From contig NZ_CP028339.1 in the NCBI RefSeq assembly GCF_003030465.1, positions 1,860,001 to 1,924,000 of the forward strand: a stretch of DNA of 64,000 bases, read 5' to 3'. Below the pieces are notes generated by a model that ran no database searches, was not told the DNA's origin, and saw only the letters and a list, made by a program, of their open reading frames with translations. The stretch's first letter is position 1. Every line of letters starts with the position of its first letter. This document shows positions 47,161-57,605 of the stretch, in pieces. The stretch is from Thauera aromatica K172 (GTDB taxonomy: Bacteria > Pseudomonadota > Gammaproteobacteria > Burkholderiales > Rhodocyclaceae). The translations under genes were made by a program, and so were the position numbers.

Positions 47161-49566
47161 TCACTTGCTGCTGCGTGCGCGTGCGAAAGCCGCCGCGAGC
47201 GCGCCGCCCGCGGTGGGAGTGCCCTGTTCGCGGCGCTTTGCCGGGGGCGGTTTGTCTCCGGGGGCGGGCGGGCGGCTTTCTCCGTTCCGGGGCGGACGAC
47301 GGTCGCCGTCGCGGTTCGCCGGTCGACGGGTCTGGCCGGTGCCGTGGTCGCGCGTCTCGGGGCGCGCGGCGGGGCCTTCGCTGCGGCGCACTGCGGTCTC
47401 GTCGCCCAGGCGCATCGTCAGCGCGATGCGTTTGCGCGCGACGTCCACTTCCAGCACCTTGACCTTCACCACCTGGCCGGCCTTGACCACGCTGTGCGGG
47501 TCCTTGATGAAGGTGGTGGACAGCGCCGAGATGTGCACCAGGCCGTCCTGATGCACGCCGATGTCGACGAAGGCGCCGAAGTTGGTGACGTTGGTGACCA
47601 CGCCTTCGAGCAGCATCCCCGGCTGCAGGTCCTTCAGCGTCTCGACGCCGTCACGGAAGCTGGCGGTGCGGAACTCGGGGCGCGGGTCGCGGCCGGGCTT
47701 TTCCAGTTCGGCGAGGATGTCCTGCACGGTGGGCAGGCCGAAGCGCTCGTCGGTGAATTCGGCCGGCTTGAGCGACTTGAGGAAGCTGCCGTTGCCCATC
47801 AGCTCGCGCACGCTCTTCTGCACCCGGGCGAGGATGCGCTCGACCACCGGGTAGGCCTCCGGGTGCACCGAGGACGCATCGAGCGGGTTGTCGCCGCTCG
47901 GGATACGCAGAAAGCCGGCGGCCTGCTCGAAGGTCTTCGGCCCCAGGCGCGGTACGCCCTTCAGCGCGTCGCGGCTGCGGAACGGGCCGTTGGCGTCGCG
48001 GTAATCGACGATGTTGGCGGCGAGCGTCGAACTGAGGCCGGAGATGCGCGCCAGCAGCGGGGCGGAGGCGGTGTTCACATCCACGCCGACGGCGTTCACG
48101 CAGTCCTCGACCACGGCGTCCAGGCTCTTCGCCAGCCGGCCCTGGTTGACATCGTGCTGGTACTGGCCGACGCCGATCGACTTGGGGTCGATCTTGACCA
48201 GCTCGGCGAGCGGGTCCTGCAGGCGGCGGGCGATCGACACCGCGCCGCGCAGGCTGACGTCGACGCCGGGGAATTCGCGCGCGGCCAGTTCCGAGGCCGA
48301 ATACACCGAGGCGCCGGCTTCCGACACCATGACCTTGGTCAGGCGCAGCTCGGGCTGGCGCTTGAGCAGTTCGGCGACGAGCGCGTCGGTCTCGCGCGAG
48401 GCGGTGCCGTTGCCGATTGCGATCAGTTCGACGGCGTGCTTCTTCGCCAGCGCGGCGATCGCCGCGAGCGCCGATTCGCGGTCGCGGCGGGGTTCGAAGG
48501 GATACACCGTGGCGGTGTCGACGAGCTTGCCGGTGGCGTCCACCACGGCGACCTTGACCCCGGTGCGGATGCCGGGGTCGAGCCCGATCGTGGCCCGTGT
48601 GCCGGCGGGCGCGGCGAGCAGCAGGTCCTTCAGGTTGCGGGCGAAGACGCGGATCGCCTCTTCCTCCGCGCGCTCGCGCAGCTCGCCCATCAGCTCGAGT
48701 TCGAGGTGGATCGAGATCTTCACGCTCCACGCCCAGCGCACGGTCTCGGCCAGCCAGCGGTCGGCAGGCCGACCCTGGTTGCGGATGCCGAAGCGGGCGG
48801 CGATGCGGCCTTCGCAGGGATGGGGGGCGTCCGCGTCGGCACGCTCCACTTCCAGCGCCAGGCGCAGCACGCCCTCGTTGCGCCCGCGCAGCAGCGCCAG
48901 CGCGCGGTGCGAGGGGAGGGTGGCGATCGGCTCCTTGAAATTGAACCAGTCGCGGAACTTGGCGCCTTCGTCTTCCTTGCCCTCGATCACGCTCGAGCGC
49001 ACTTCGCCGTGCTCGTGCAGATAGGCGCGCAGCTCGCCGAGCAGAGCGGCGTCCTCGGCGAAGGTCTCCATCAGGATCTGGCGCGCGCCGTCGAGCACGC
49101 TCTTCACCTCGGCGAAGCCGGCCTCGGCGTTGAGGTAGTTCGCCGCCTCGGCTTCCGGGTCCCGCGTCGGGTCGGCGAGCAGAGCCTCGGCGAGCGGACC
49201 GATGCCGGCCTCGCGCGCGATCTGCGCCTTGGTGCGGCGCTTGGGCTTGTAGGGCAGGTAGAGGTCTTCGAGGCGTTGCTTGGTGTCGGCGTCCTCGATC
49301 TCGGCGCGCAGCTCGGCGCTCAGCTTGCCTTGCTCCTCGATCGAGGCGAGCACGGTGGCGCGGCGGTCTTCCAGTTCGCGCAGGTAGCCGAGGCGTTCTT
49401 CGAGCGTGCGTAGCTGGGTATCGTCCAGCCCGCCGGTGACTTCCTTGCGGTAGCGCGCGATGAAGGGGACGGTGGCGCCGTCGTCGAGGAGCTGGACGGC
49501 GGCGATGACCTGGCGCGGCGAGACGCCGAGCTCGTCGGCGATGCGGTGTTCGATCGGGGGCAGCAT
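47161..49566 (-). CDS. tex: Tex, RNA-binding transcription accessory protein
   Basis: An 801-residue protein with the Tex layout: an N-terminal helical domain ([28 protein letters not shown]), a YqgF-like domain, helix-hairpin-helix segments ([18 protein letters not shown]), and a C-terminal S1 domain ([21 protein letters not shown]). It ends in a long charged, disordered Arg/Pro tail. The ATG at 49566 gives the conserved N-terminus. There is no clear Shine-Dalgarno site. Confidence 0.95.
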   Translation of the reverse strand: MLPPIEHRIADELGVSPRQVIAAVQLLDDGATVPFIARYRKEVTGGLDDTQLRTLEERLGYLRELEDRRATVLASIEEQGKLSAELRAEIEDADTKQRLEDLYLPYKPKRRTKAQIAREAGIGPLAEALLADPTRDPEAEAANYLNAEAGFAEVKSVLDGARQILMETFAEDAALLGELRAYLHEHGEVRSSVIEGKEDEGAKFRDWFNFKEPIATLPSHRALALLRGRNEGVLRLALEVERADADAPHPCEGRIAARFGIRNQGRPADRWLAETVRWAWSVKISIHLELELMGELRERAEEEAIRVFARNLKDLLLAAPAGTRATIGLDPGIRTGVKVAVVDATGKLVDTATVYPFEPRRDRESALAAIAALAKKHAVELIAIGNGTASRETDALVAELLKRQPELRLTKVMVSEAGASVYSASELAAREFPGVDVSLRGAVSIARRLQDPLAELVKIDPKSIGVGQYQHDVNQGRLAKSLDAVVEDCVNAVGVDVNTASAPLLARISGLSSTLAANIVDYRDANGPFRSRDALKGVPRLGPKTFEQAAGFLRIPSGDNPLDASSVHPEAYPVVERILARVQKSVRELMGNGSFLKSLKPAEFTDERFGLPTVQDILAELEKPGRDPRPEFRTASFRDGVETLKDLQPGMLLEGVVTNVTNFGAFVDIGVHQDGLVHISALSTTFIKDPHSVVKAGQVVKVKVLEVDVARKRIALTMRLGDETAVRRSEGPAARPETRDHGTGQTRRPANRDGDRRPPRNGESRPPAPGDKPPPAKRREQGTPTAGGALAAAFARARSSK

Positions 49567-49570
49567 CGGA

Positions 49571-49819
49571 TCAGGAGGTGAAGGCGGAAGCGAAGAAGGG
49601 CTGGATGGTGCAGCAAGCGCCGGCCAGCGACAAGCATTCGGTGCCGCAGCATTTGCTGCCGCACGGGCGGCAGGCTCCTGCCGGCGGCGCGTGGTGAATG
49701 AAAGGCGGCGGTGCAGGTGCCGGGCGCCGTCCCTTACAGGGCAACCAGGGTCTGCCGTCCCCACCAGCTTTCACCGGCGCCCAGGTGTACCGGCCGGTGG
49801 GCGGCGGCGGCCTCGACAC
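49571..49819 (-). CDS. Possible small Cys-rich protein
   Basis: An open frame of 82 codons whose last ~45 residues lie in the Tex/epimerase gap and include a Cys-dense stretch ([16 protein letters not shown], then CC). Its only ATG overlaps the end of the aldose-epimerase gene by 86 bases, and no ribosome-binding site is seen. The Cys density is suggestive of metal binding, but the frame may be fortuitous. Confidence 0.25.
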   Translation of the reverse strand: MSRPPPPTGRYTWAPVKAGGDGRPWLPCKGRRPAPAPPPFIHHAPPAGACRPCGSKCCGTECLSLAGACCTIQPFFASAFTS

Positions 49820-50582
49820 AGAGCATGTGGCGGAAGCCGTTGGCGGGCAGATCGGGCAAGGCGACGCTGCGCTCGACCCAGGGGTTCCATACCACGACGT
49901 CGGGGAAACCGTCGGCGTTGATGCCCAGGCTGCGGTCGTATTCGCGCAGCAGCAGGGGGCGTTTGACGTCCTGGTAGAGGCGGTCGGTCTCGGCTTCGAT
50001 CAGGAGCACATCGCCGCTGTCGCGCCGGATGCGGTCGGCATCGACCTTGTCGCGGTAGTCGTAGCCGTGCAGGCCTTCGAGGCGGGACTGCTCGACTTCG
50101 CGCACGGCGAGGTAGGTGTGCAGCGCCGCGGTGAATTCGAACCGCTCGCTGCCGGTGTTCTCGACCTCGAGTTCGAGATCGAGGCGGCTGTCCTCGATCA
50201 GGATCCCCAGCTCGGCCCGGAACGGGTGCGGCCACAGCGCGCGGGTCGCATCGCTGTCGCTCAGGGCGAGGGTGACGAGGGCGAAATCCTTGCCACTGCG
50301 CTCGGTCGCGACCGACCAGGCGGCGGTGCGGGCAAAACCATGGTGAGGCAGCGGGCCGAGTCCGGCGAACTGCGGAAAGCAGACCGGGACGCCGCCGCGG
50401 ATCGCCGCACTGCCGTCGAAGCGGGCCAGGGGGCTGAGATACAGCCGCTCTTCCCCGCCGGGGGGGATCCAGGACAAGACCTGCGCACCGTGCAGGCTGA
50501 CGATGACCCGGGCGCCGGCGGCGGTGACGAGGCGCAGCGCGGACTGGCCGTGAAAGTCGATGGTTTCGATCGTGGAGGGCAT
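49734..50582 (-). CDS. Aldose 1-epimerase-family, glucose-6-phosphate mutarotase-like (YeaD)
   Basis: A 282-residue protein of the galactose-mutarotase superfamily, closest in layout to YeaD hexose-6-phosphate mutarotase. It contains [17 protein letters not shown], the His and Glu region [12 protein letters not shown], and the late [10 protein letters not shown] segment. It interconverts alpha/beta anomers of hexose-6-phosphates. It lies 3 bases after the stop of the upstream acetyltransferase gene, so the two are probably cotranscribed. Confidence 0.9.
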   Translation of the reverse strand: MPSTIETIDFHGQSALRLVTAAGARVIVSLHGAQVLSWIPPGGEERLYLSPLARFDGSAAIRGGVPVCFPQFAGLGPLPHHGFARTAAWSVATERSGKDFALVTLALSDSDATRALWPHPFRAELGILIEDSRLDLELEVENTGSERFEFTAALHTYLAVREVEQSRLEGLHGYDYRDKVDADRIRRDSGDVLLIEAETDRLYQDVKRPLLLREYDRSLGINADGFPDVVVWNPWVERSVALPDLPANGFRHMLCVEAAAAHRPVHLGAGESWWGRQTLVAL

Positions 50583-50585
50583 GGT

Positions 50586-53273
50586 TCAGTCCTGCAGCGG
50601 CAGCACGCCGAGCTTGACCGAACTGTCCTCGGGATCGTTGCTGATCACGAAGCCCAGCTTGTGTACGAACTTCAGCATGCGCTCGTTGTTGGCGAGGAAA
50701 ACGCCGTTCATGTAGGAAATGCCGCGGCTGCGCGCGGTCTCGATGAGGACGCCCATGAGCTTGCGCGCCAGCCCGCGGTGCTGCCAGTCGTCGGCGACGA
50801 CCACGGCGAATTCGCAGGATTCGCCGTCGGGGTTGACCGCGTAGCGGCAGACGCCGATTTCCTTCTCCCGCCCGTCCACTTCCAGCGTGGCGAGGAAGGC
50901 CATCTCCCGGTCGTAGTCGATCTGGGTCAGGCGCGCGACCATCGCCGGCGGCAGCTCGCGCATCGTGTTCATGAAGCGGTAGTACTTGGTCTCGGCCGAC
51001 AGGCCGCGCACGAATTCGACTTCGAGCTCGGCGTCCTCGGGCTTGATCGGGCGGATCGTCACCACCGTGCCGTCGGGCACCGTCCACGTGCTGATCAGGT
51101 GCGAAGGGTAGGGGTGGATCGCCATGTGATCGTAGCGGTCGGCGGTCGGCGAAACGTTGTCGACCATGATCCGGGCATCGACCGCGACCACGCCGTGCTC
51201 GTCCACGATCAGCGGGTTGATCTCCATCGAGGTGATCCACGGCAGTTCGCAGACCATTTCCGAGACCCGCAGCAGCACCAGCTCGAGCGCCCCCATGTCG
51301 ATCGCCGGCATGTTGCGGAATTCGCCCAGGCGGGCCGAGATCCGCGTCGAACGGATCATGTCCTTGACCAGGAAGCTGTTGAGCGGCGGCAAGGCGACGG
51401 CGATGTCGCGGTTGTCCTCGACCAGGTTGCCGCCTTCGCCGAACGCGATCGCGGGGCCGAACACCGGGTCGCGCTTGACGCTGACCACCAGCTCGCGGCC
51501 GTTGCGCTTCTGGATCATGGGCTCGATGGCAATGCCGTTGATCTCGGCGTCGGGCCGCACCCGCTTCACTTCGTCGATGATTTCCTGGTACGTCGAGCGC
51601 ACCGCGGCGAGGCTGCGGATGTTCAGGCGCACCCCGCCGACTTCGGACTTGTGGGCAATGCTCGGCGAATCGATCTTCATCACGATCGGCAGGCCGATCT
51701 CGGCCGACAGCACCATCGCCTCGGCCGCCGAGCGGGCGACCACGGTCTGTGCGATGGGGATGCGGAAGGCGGCCAGCAGCGCCTTCGACTCCATCTCGTT
51801 GAGCTTGTTGCGGCGCTCGGACAGCGCCATCTCGATCACCAGGCGGGCGCTTTCGATCGACGGCGGCGACAGGTGAGACAGCGAGGACGGCGTCTGCATC
51901 AGCAGCTTCTGGTTCTGGTAGTAGGCGGAAATGTGGCTGAACAGCTCCACCGCCGGTTCCGGCGTGCGGAAATGGGGAATGCCGGCGGCGGTGAAGCGGT
52001 GGCGTGCCTCGCCGACCAGGTCTTCGCCCATCCAGCAGGTGACCACCGGCTTGTCGGCGGTCTTTTCGAGCTCGATGACGACGCTGGCGACGCCGGTCGG
52101 GTCGCTCACCGCCTGCGGGGTGAGCAATACCAGCACGCCGTCCACGTTCGGGCCTTCGAGAACCGCCTTGATCGCGTGGCGGTAGCGTTCGGGGCCGGCA
52201 TCGCCGAGGATGTCGACCGGGTTGCCGCGCGACCAGCTCGCGGGCAGCCCGGCATTGAGCTTCTCCAGGGTGGAGTCGGCGAACTCGGCGAGCGGTATGC
52301 CGATGTCCGCGGCACGGTCGGCCGCCATCACGCCCGGGCCGCCGCCGTTGGTGATGATCGCCAGGCGGTTGCCGCGCGGGCGGAAGTGCGAAAACAGCGC
52401 GTTGGCGGCGGCGAACAGCTGGCCCATGTTGTACAGGCGGATCACGCCGGCACGGCGCAGCGCGGCGTCGAATACCGCGTCGTCGCCCATCGGCGCGCCA
52501 GTGTGCGACAGGATCGCGCGCGAGGCGTCGGGGTGGCGCCCGGCCTTGATCAGCAGCACCGGCTTGACCCGGGCCGCCGCGCGCAGCGCGCTCATGAAGC
52601 GGCGGGCGTCGCGCACTCCTTCCACATAGAGGAAGATGCTCTCGGTGCGCGGGTCGGAGATCATGTATTCGAGCACTTCGCCGAAGTCGATGTCCGACGA
52701 TGATCCGAGCGAGACCACCGCCGAAAAGCCGACGTTGTTGGGTTTGGCCCAGTCCAGGATCGCTGCGCACAGGCCGCCGGACTGCGAGATCAGGCCGATG
52801 CTGCCCTTGAGTGCGCTGGCATGGGCGAAGGTGGCGTTGAGACCCAGCTGCGGGCGCATGATGCCCAGGCAGTTGGGGCCGAGCAGGCGGATGCGGTGAC
52901 GGTGGGCGGCATCGACGACCTGGCGCTCGAGCAGCTCGCCGCGCGGACCGGCTTCGGAAAACCCCGCCGACAGCAGGATCGGCGCCTTGACTCCGGCACG
53001 GCCGCAGGCGTCGATGATCGCCGGCGCCTTCTCGGCGCGCACGGCGAGCGCGACCAGGTCCAGGCGCTGGGGCACGTCCTCGACCGACTTGTAGCAGGCC
53101 ACGCCATGCACGCTCTCGTGCTTGGGATTGATCGCAAACAGCTTGCCCTTGTACCCGGCTTCCAGCATGTTGCGGATGAGTACGCTGCCGAGGGCGTTCT
53201 CACGTTCGCTGGCGCCGATGATGCCGACGGAGCGGGGCTCGAGCAACGGGGTGAGGTAGTGCTTGTCTTTCAT
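50586..53273 (-). CDS. Pat-like GNAT acetyltransferase fused to acyl-CoA synthetase (NDP-forming)-like domains
   Basis: An 895-residue protein. The N-terminal CoA-binding and succinyl-CoA-ligase-like domains (EPRSVGIIGASERENALGS; SQSGGLCAAILDWA) are followed by an ATP-grasp-like part and a C-terminal GNAT domain with QHRGLARKLMGVLIETA as the acetyl-CoA loop. This is the layout of Pat/PatZ lysine acetyltransferases that control acetyl-CoA synthetase. The ATG at 53273 fits the conserved start KDKHYLTPLLEP. The upstream gap (53274-53500) holds a TATAAT/TATACT pair at 53356-53363 usable on either strand, and no gene. Confidence 0.9.
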   Translation of the reverse strand: MKDKHYLTPLLEPRSVGIIGASERENALGSVLIRNMLEAGYKGKLFAINPKHESVHGVACYKSVEDVPQRLDLVALAVRAEKAPAIIDACGRAGVKAPILLSAGFSEAGPRGELLERQVVDAAHRHRIRLLGPNCLGIMRPQLGLNATFAHASALKGSIGLISQSGGLCAAILDWAKPNNVGFSAVVSLGSSSDIDFGEVLEYMISDPRTESIFLYVEGVRDARRFMSALRAAARVKPVLLIKAGRHPDASRAILSHTGAPMGDDAVFDAALRRAGVIRLYNMGQLFAAANALFSHFRPRGNRLAIITNGGGPGVMAADRAADIGIPLAEFADSTLEKLNAGLPASWSRGNPVDILGDAGPERYRHAIKAVLEGPNVDGVLVLLTPQAVSDPTGVASVVIELEKTADKPVVTCWMGEDLVGEARHRFTAAGIPHFRTPEPAVELFSHISAYYQNQKLLMQTPSSLSHLSPPSIESARLVIEMALSERRNKLNEMESKALLAAFRIPIAQTVVARSAAEAMVLSAEIGLPIVMKIDSPSIAHKSEVGGVRLNIRSLAAVRSTYQEIIDEVKRVRPDAEINGIAIEPMIQKRNGRELVVSVKRDPVFGPAIAFGEGGNLVEDNRDIAVALPPLNSFLVKDMIRSTRISARLGEFRNMPAIDMGALELVLLRVSEMVCELPWITSMEINPLIVDEHGVVAVDARIMVDNVSPTADRYDHMAIHPYPSHLISTWTVPDGTVVTIRPIKPEDAELEVEFVRGLSAETKYYRFMNTMRELPPAMVARLTQIDYDREMAFLATLEVDGREKEIGVCRYAVNPDGESCEFAVVVADDWQHRGLARKLMGVLIETARSRGISYMNGVFLANNERMLKFVHKLGFVISNDPEDSSVKLGVLPLQD

Positions 53274-53500
53274 GGTGTGGCTCTGGGTGATGTCGGGCGC
53301 AGGCCCGCACGATGACATATGTCCGAATTTTCTTCGAATTCTTCGATAACGCCTGATTATACTGCAGTGCACAATCGATTGCTGGCCGATTCCTCCTCAC
53401 CGGATTCCTCCGCTCCTGCCGGGCGCCGGGATGCGGAGCGGCATCGGCTAGAATCGGGGCATTCTCTTCAACACCGATCCGTCTACAGGGCATTGCACCG

Positions 53501-54052
53501 ATGATCGAGCACCACACCGCCAGTGCGCTCACGCCTTCGGCCTGGGTCACCCGCTTCGCCTCCCTGATCGCGCCCGCCGGGCGGGTGCTCGACTACGCCT
53601 GCGGCAGCGGCCGCCATGCACGCTGGCTGGCGCAGCACGGTTTTCGCGTCGACGCCGTCGACCGCGACGGCATCGCCTTGCAATTGCTGCAGGGCCTGCC
53701 CCGGCTGGAACCGCGAGAACTCGACCTCGAAGGGGAGGACTGGCCTTTCGCGCGCGCCGACTACGACGGCGTGGTGGTCTGCAACTACCTGTACCGGCCG
53801 CGCTTCGATGCCATGCTGGAATTGCTGCGTCCGGGCGGAGTGCTGATCTACGAAACCTTTATGGCCGGCAACGAGCGCTTTGGCAAGCCGAGCCGTCCCG
53901 ACTTCCTGCTCCAGCCCAACGAGCTGGTGCACCGCCTGCGCGAGCACTGGACCATCGTCGCGTTCGAGCAGGGCGAAATCCGGACTCCGCGCGCCGCAGC
54001 GGTGCAGCGGGTGTGCGCGATCAAGGGCAGGGCGCTGGCCGTGCTGCCCTGA
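53501..54052 (+). CDS. Class I SAM-dependent methyltransferase
   Basis: A 183-residue protein with the SAM-binding motif VLDYACGSGRHARWLA and acidic motif II VDAVDRDG, similar in layout to TehB-like methyltransferases. The substrate is unknown. It converges with mnmH, ending 3 bases from its stop. Confidence 0.85.
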   Translation: MIEHHTASALTPSAWVTRFASLIAPAGRVLDYACGSGRHARWLAQHGFRVDAVDRDGIALQLLQGLPRLEPRELDLEGEDWPFARADYDGVVVCNYLYRPRFDAMLELLRPGGVLIYETFMAGNERFGKPSRPDFLLQPNELVHRLREHWTIVAFEQGEIRTPRAAAVQRVCAIKGRALAVLP

Positions 54053-54055
54053 GCT

Positions 54056-55105
54056 TTACCCGGTCTGCTCGAGGATGCGCTGTGCCAGCGCGCGGATGCC
54101 TTCGGGCCCGAGATCCGTCGTCGCGATCCGGGGGGCGTCGCCGTAGCCGAGGTAGTTGCCGTGTTGGGAGCGCCGGTAAAGAGGGTCGTAATGCAGGTCG
54201 ATGAGTTCGCCGAACAGCTCGGGGAGGGCGCCGGCATCGGCCATTGCATGCCAGCGCGCCAGCGTCTCCCGGCTCTGGAGCTCGCGCAGGCGCAGCAGGT
54301 TGTGCTTGAGGGTGGCGATGTCCTCGCCCAGGTAGGCATAGTCGCGCACGAGAAAATCGAGGCGGGCGTCGCGGCTGGCGTCGATCATCACGCAGGGCGC
54401 GCGCCGCATCGCCAGGATCAGCGCCTCGGGCACGAACAGCAGGCCGATCTTGCGGCTTTCGGCTTCCACATAGACCGGACGCGCCGGGTCGATGGCCTGC
54501 AGCCGGGTAAACAGCTGGGTCTCGAAATGCTTCTGTGAAGGCTGGGGACGATCGGGAAGCGCCCCCAGCACCGAGCCCTTGTGCGCGGCGAGGTCTTCGA
54601 GATCGAGCGTCTGCGCGCCGAGCGCAGCGAGCGCGTCGAGCACCCGGGTCTTGGCGCTGCCGGTTGGGCCGCAGACGATGCGTAGCTGCAGCTGCGGGGC
54701 GATGCGCTTGGTCTCGTCGATCACGAGGTGGCGGAACGCCTTGTAGCCGCCTTCGAGCTGGCAGGCATCCCAGCCCACCATGCGCAGCCAGGTGGTGAAC
54801 GAGCCGCTGCGCTGGCCGCCGCGCCAGCAATACACCAGCGGGCGCCAGTTCTTGGGTTTATCCTTCAGGCAGGTCTGCAGGTGGTGGGCGATGTTGGCTG
54901 CGACCAGCGCGCCGCCGATGCGCCGCGCCTCGAACGCCGACTGCTGCTTGTAGATCGTGCCGACGACGACACGCTGCTCATTGTCGAGCACGGGCAGGTT
55001 CACCGCCCCCGGCAGGTGGTCGGCGGCGAATTCCGCGGGCGTGCGCGCATCGATGATCTCGTCAAATTCGGACAGCTGTGCTACGGTCGCGACGCCTTTC
55101 TGCAT
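54056..55105 (-). CDS. mnmH: tRNA 2-selenouridine synthase
   Basis: Replaces sulfur by selenium at U34 of several tRNAs, using selenophosphate. The 349-residue product has an N-terminal rhodanese domain with active-site Cys93 in VYCWRGGQRSGS and a C-terminal P-loop domain (GPTGSAKT). The ATG at 55105 gives the standard N-terminus. It is head-to-head with selD, with 55 bases between. Confidence 0.95.
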   Translation of the reverse strand: MQKGVATVAQLSEFDEIIDARTPAEFAADHLPGAVNLPVLDNEQRVVVGTIYKQQSAFEARRIGGALVAANIAHHLQTCLKDKPKNWRPLVYCWRGGQRSGSFTTWLRMVGWDACQLEGGYKAFRHLVIDETKRIAPQLQLRIVCGPTGSAKTRVLDALAALGAQTLDLEDLAAHKGSVLGALPDRPQPSQKHFETQLFTRLQAIDPARPVYVEAESRKIGLLFVPEALILAMRRAPCVMIDASRDARLDFLVRDYAYLGEDIATLKHNLLRLRELQSRETLARWHAMADAGALPELFGELIDLHYDPLYRRSQHGNYLGYGDAPRIATTDLGPEGIRALAQRILEQTG

Positions 55106-55160
55106 GGTTTTCCCGGGCGCGCGGCGCGTGGCCGGCACAGCCCTTCACTCCTTTCCGACG

Positions 55161-56201
55161 ATGAATGAAATCAAACTGACCCAATTCTCCCACGGTGGCG
55201 GATGCGGCTGCAAAATCGCCCCGGGAGTGCTCTCCGAGCTGCTGGCAAAAATGCCGGCTGGAGTGGTGCCGCCCGAACTGCTGGTGGGAACCGATACCGC
55301 CGACGACGCGGCAGTGTACAAGCTCAACGAGCGCCAGGCGATCGTCGCCACCACCGACTTCTTCACCCCGATCGTGGACAACGCGCGCGACTTCGGCCGC
55401 ATCGCCGCGACCAACGCCTTGTCCGACGTCTATGCGATGGGCGCCACACCGATCCTGGCGCTGGCCGTGGTGGGCATGCCGCTCGACAAACTGCCTCCCG
55501 AAGTCATCGGCGAAATCCTGCAGGGCGGCGCCGAAATCTGCCGCGCCGCCGGCATTCCGATCGCCGGCGGGCATTCGATCGACGTCCTCGAGCCGATCTA
55601 CGGCCTGGTCGGGCTCGGTGTCGTCGACCCGGCCCGGGTCCGCACCAATGCCGGCGCCCACGCCGGAGACGTACTGATCCTGTCCAAGCCGCTCGGCATC
55701 GGCATCCTGTCGGCGGGGCTCAAGAAAGGCCGGCTCTCCGCCCACGGCTACGCCGAAATGCTGCGCTGGACGACGACGCTCAACCGTGCCGGCGCGCATC
55801 TGGCCGGTATCGACGGCGTCCATGCGGTGACCGACGTCACCGGCTTCGGCCTTGCCGGCCATCTGCTCGAGATGTGCCGCGGCGCCGGACTCGGCGCGGC
55901 GCTGCAGTTCGACCGCCTGCCGCTGATCGCGGAAGCGCTGGCGCTGGTTCAGGCCGGCGTCGCCACCGGCGCCTCGGAGCGGAACTGGGCGAGCTACGGC
56001 GAGGCCATCGATCTGGCGGACACCGCGCCCGAGTGGCAGCGCAAGCTGCTCACCGACCCGCAGACCTCGGGTGGCCTGCTGATCGCTTGCGCGCCGGCGG
56101 CGGTCGACGCGGTGCAGGCGGCGATCCGGGCCGAGCAGGGCGAAGCCGGTGCCGTGATCGGGACGATGGAGGCCGGCCCGGCGCGTGTCGGCATCGTCTG
56201 A
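55161..56201 (+). CDS. selD: Selenide, water dikinase
   Basis: Makes selenophosphate from selenide and ATP. The 346-residue product carries the catalytic HGGGCGCK motif (C15, K18) with Cys, not selenocysteine, in the active site. It also has TTDFFTPIVD, GMPLDKLP and TDPQTSGGLLIA. The ATG at 55161 gives the classical N-terminus. The longer open frame belongs to the opposite gene region. It supplies MnmH. No SelA/SelB genes are in the window. Confidence 0.97.
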   Translation: MNEIKLTQFSHGGGCGCKIAPGVLSELLAKMPAGVVPPELLVGTDTADDAAVYKLNERQAIVATTDFFTPIVDNARDFGRIAATNALSDVYAMGATPILALAVVGMPLDKLPPEVIGEILQGGAEICRAAGIPIAGGHSIDVLEPIYGLVGLGVVDPARVRTNAGAHAGDVLILSKPLGIGILSAGLKKGRLSAHGYAEMLRWTTTLNRAGAHLAGIDGVHAVTDVTGFGLAGHLLEMCRGAGLGAALQFDRLPLIAEALALVQAGVATGASERNWASYGEAIDLADTAPEWQRKLLTDPQTSGGLLIACAPAAVDAVQAAIRAEQGEAGAVIGTMEAGPARVGIV

Positions 56202-56247
56202 GCGGACGCGCACGGCCGGCGGATTTCCCGTGTGGGGGCGGGCGGGC

Positions 56248-56901
56248 TTATCTGCCCGCCCTGCGCTTGGCGGTGTGCAGCGGCTCGAGCAGGGGCTCGA
56301 GCCCTTGCCACACCGTTTTGAGGACGAGCGCCTGGGCCTTGGCGTTGGGGTGGATGCCATCGGTCAAGAACAGCTCGGACCGACCGGCAAAGCCTTCCAG
56401 CAGAAAGGGGACCAGGGCCACGTCTTCGCTCCGGGCAACGTCGGCATAGGTCTGGGCGAAGCGCCGGGTGTAGGCCGGGCCGTAGTTCGGCGGCATCTGC
56501 ATGCCGATCAGCAGGACCCGGGCTCCACTCTTCCGCGCATCGGCGATCATCGCTTTCAGGTTGTCGGCGAGCAACTGCGGGCGCAGCCCGCGCAGGCCGT
56601 CGTTGGCGCCGAGTTCGAGGATCAGGATTTCGGGCCGATGCTGCTCGAGGGCCTGCGGCAGGCGGGAGCGTCCACCGGCCGAGGTTTCGCCCGAGACGCT
56701 GGCGTTGACCACCGTGTGGTGGAACCCTTCGTCCTGCAGGCGCGTCTGCAACAAGGCTGGCCATTCCTCTCCGTGGCGCAGACCATAGCCGGCCGACAGG
56801 CTGTCGCCCCACACCAGGATCGTTGCGGCGTGGGCCGTGCCGACGAACAACACGATGAAAAAGAAGGTAGTGATGGATCGTAGCAAGGTCGAAGTCTCCA
56901 T
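56248..56901 (-). CDS. tesA: Multifunctional acyl-CoA thioesterase/arylesterase (TesA)
   Basis: Periplasmic SGNH hydrolase: GDSLSAGYG with the catalytic Ser, the Gly block, GAND with Asn, and DGIHPNAKAQ with Asp and His. The 217 residues begin with a signal peptide (...VGTAHAA). The start is uncertain between the ATG at 56901 and a TTG at 56886 with GGAG upstream. Either way it overlaps the 5' end of the divergent ybbA gene. The pair matches the E. coli tesA/ybbA layout. Confidence 0.9.
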   Translation of the reverse strand: METSTLLRSITTFFFIVLFVGTAHAATILVWGDSLSAGYGLRHGEEWPALLQTRLQDEGFHHTVVNASVSGETSAGGRSRLPQALEQHRPEILILELGANDGLRGLRPQLLADNLKAMIADARKSGARVLLIGMQMPPNYGPAYTRRFAQTYADVARSEDVALVPFLLEGFAGRSELFLTDGIHPNAKAQALVLKTVWQGLEPLLEPLHTAKRRAGR

Positions 56902-57583
56902 TCCGGTCGTCGAAGTCGATGGCCTGTGTCGACAGGTCGAACTGGCCGATGGTCACGGCGATCTGCACATTTTGCAGGATGTCGGTTTTGCCGTCGCGGC
57001 GGGCGAGTCGGTGGCGGTGATTGGCGCCTCGGGCTCGGGCAAATCGACGCTGCTGGGATTGCTCGCCGGGCTCGATGTTCCCACCGCCGGCACGGTGCGC
57101 CTGGACGGCATCGACCTGTTCGCGCTCGACGAGGATGCGCGCGCCGCGCTGCGCGGCGAGACGATCGGCTTCGTATTCCAGTCCTTCCAGCTGCTGCCCG
57201 CCCTGACCGCGCTGGAAAACGTGATGCTGCCGCTGGAGCTGGCCGGCGCGGCCGACGCGAAGGCGGTGGCGGCGCAGTGGCTGGAGCGGGTCGGGCTGGG
57301 AGGGCGGCTGCGCCACTACCCGAAGCACCTGTCCGGCGGCGAGCAGCAGCGCGTGGCGCTGGCGCGCGCCTTCGCCCCGGGCCCCCGGCTGCTGCTCGCC
57401 GACGAGCCGACCGGCAATCTCGATGCCGAAACCGGGCAGGCGATCATCGAACTGATCTTCGCCCTCAACCGTGAGGCGGGCACCACGCTGATCCTGGTGA
57501 CGCACGACGAGTCGCTCGCGCGCCGCTGCAAGCGGGTGTTGAGAATGAACGCGGGGCGCCTGAGCGAGACGGGCGTGCGCTGA
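56873..57583 (+). CDS. ybbA: ABC transporter ATP-binding protein (YbbA/LolD-like)
   Basis: A 236-residue ATPase with Walker A GASGSGKSTL, signature [14 protein letters not shown], Walker B LLADEPTGNLD and the H-loop THDE. The LolD/MacB/FtsE-type subfamily usually partners a large FtsX-like permease. Downstream is only the convergent serB gene, so the usual partner (ybbP) is absent here. The ATG at 56873 follows AAGGTAG. Confidence 0.88.
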   Translation: MDRSKVEVSIPVVEVDGLCRQVELADGHGDLHILQDVGFAVAAGESVAVIGASGSGKSTLLGLLAGLDVPTAGTVRLDGIDLFALDEDARAALRGETIGFVFQSFQLLPALTALENVMLPLELAGAADAKAVAAQWLERVGLGGRLRHYPKHLSGGEQQRVALARAFAPGPRLLLADEPTGNLDAETGQAIIELIFALNREAGTTLILVTHDESLARRCKRVLRMNAGRLSETGVR

Positions 57584-57605
57584 ACGCGCGACACCGCCGG
57601 CGTAT

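Noticed and set aside
49698-52703. A 1001-codon open frame on the plus strand over the epimerase and Pat-like genes.
   Set aside because: The composition is typical of an antisense shadow (Asp/Gly/Ala/Arg repeats), and both opposite genes are clear.
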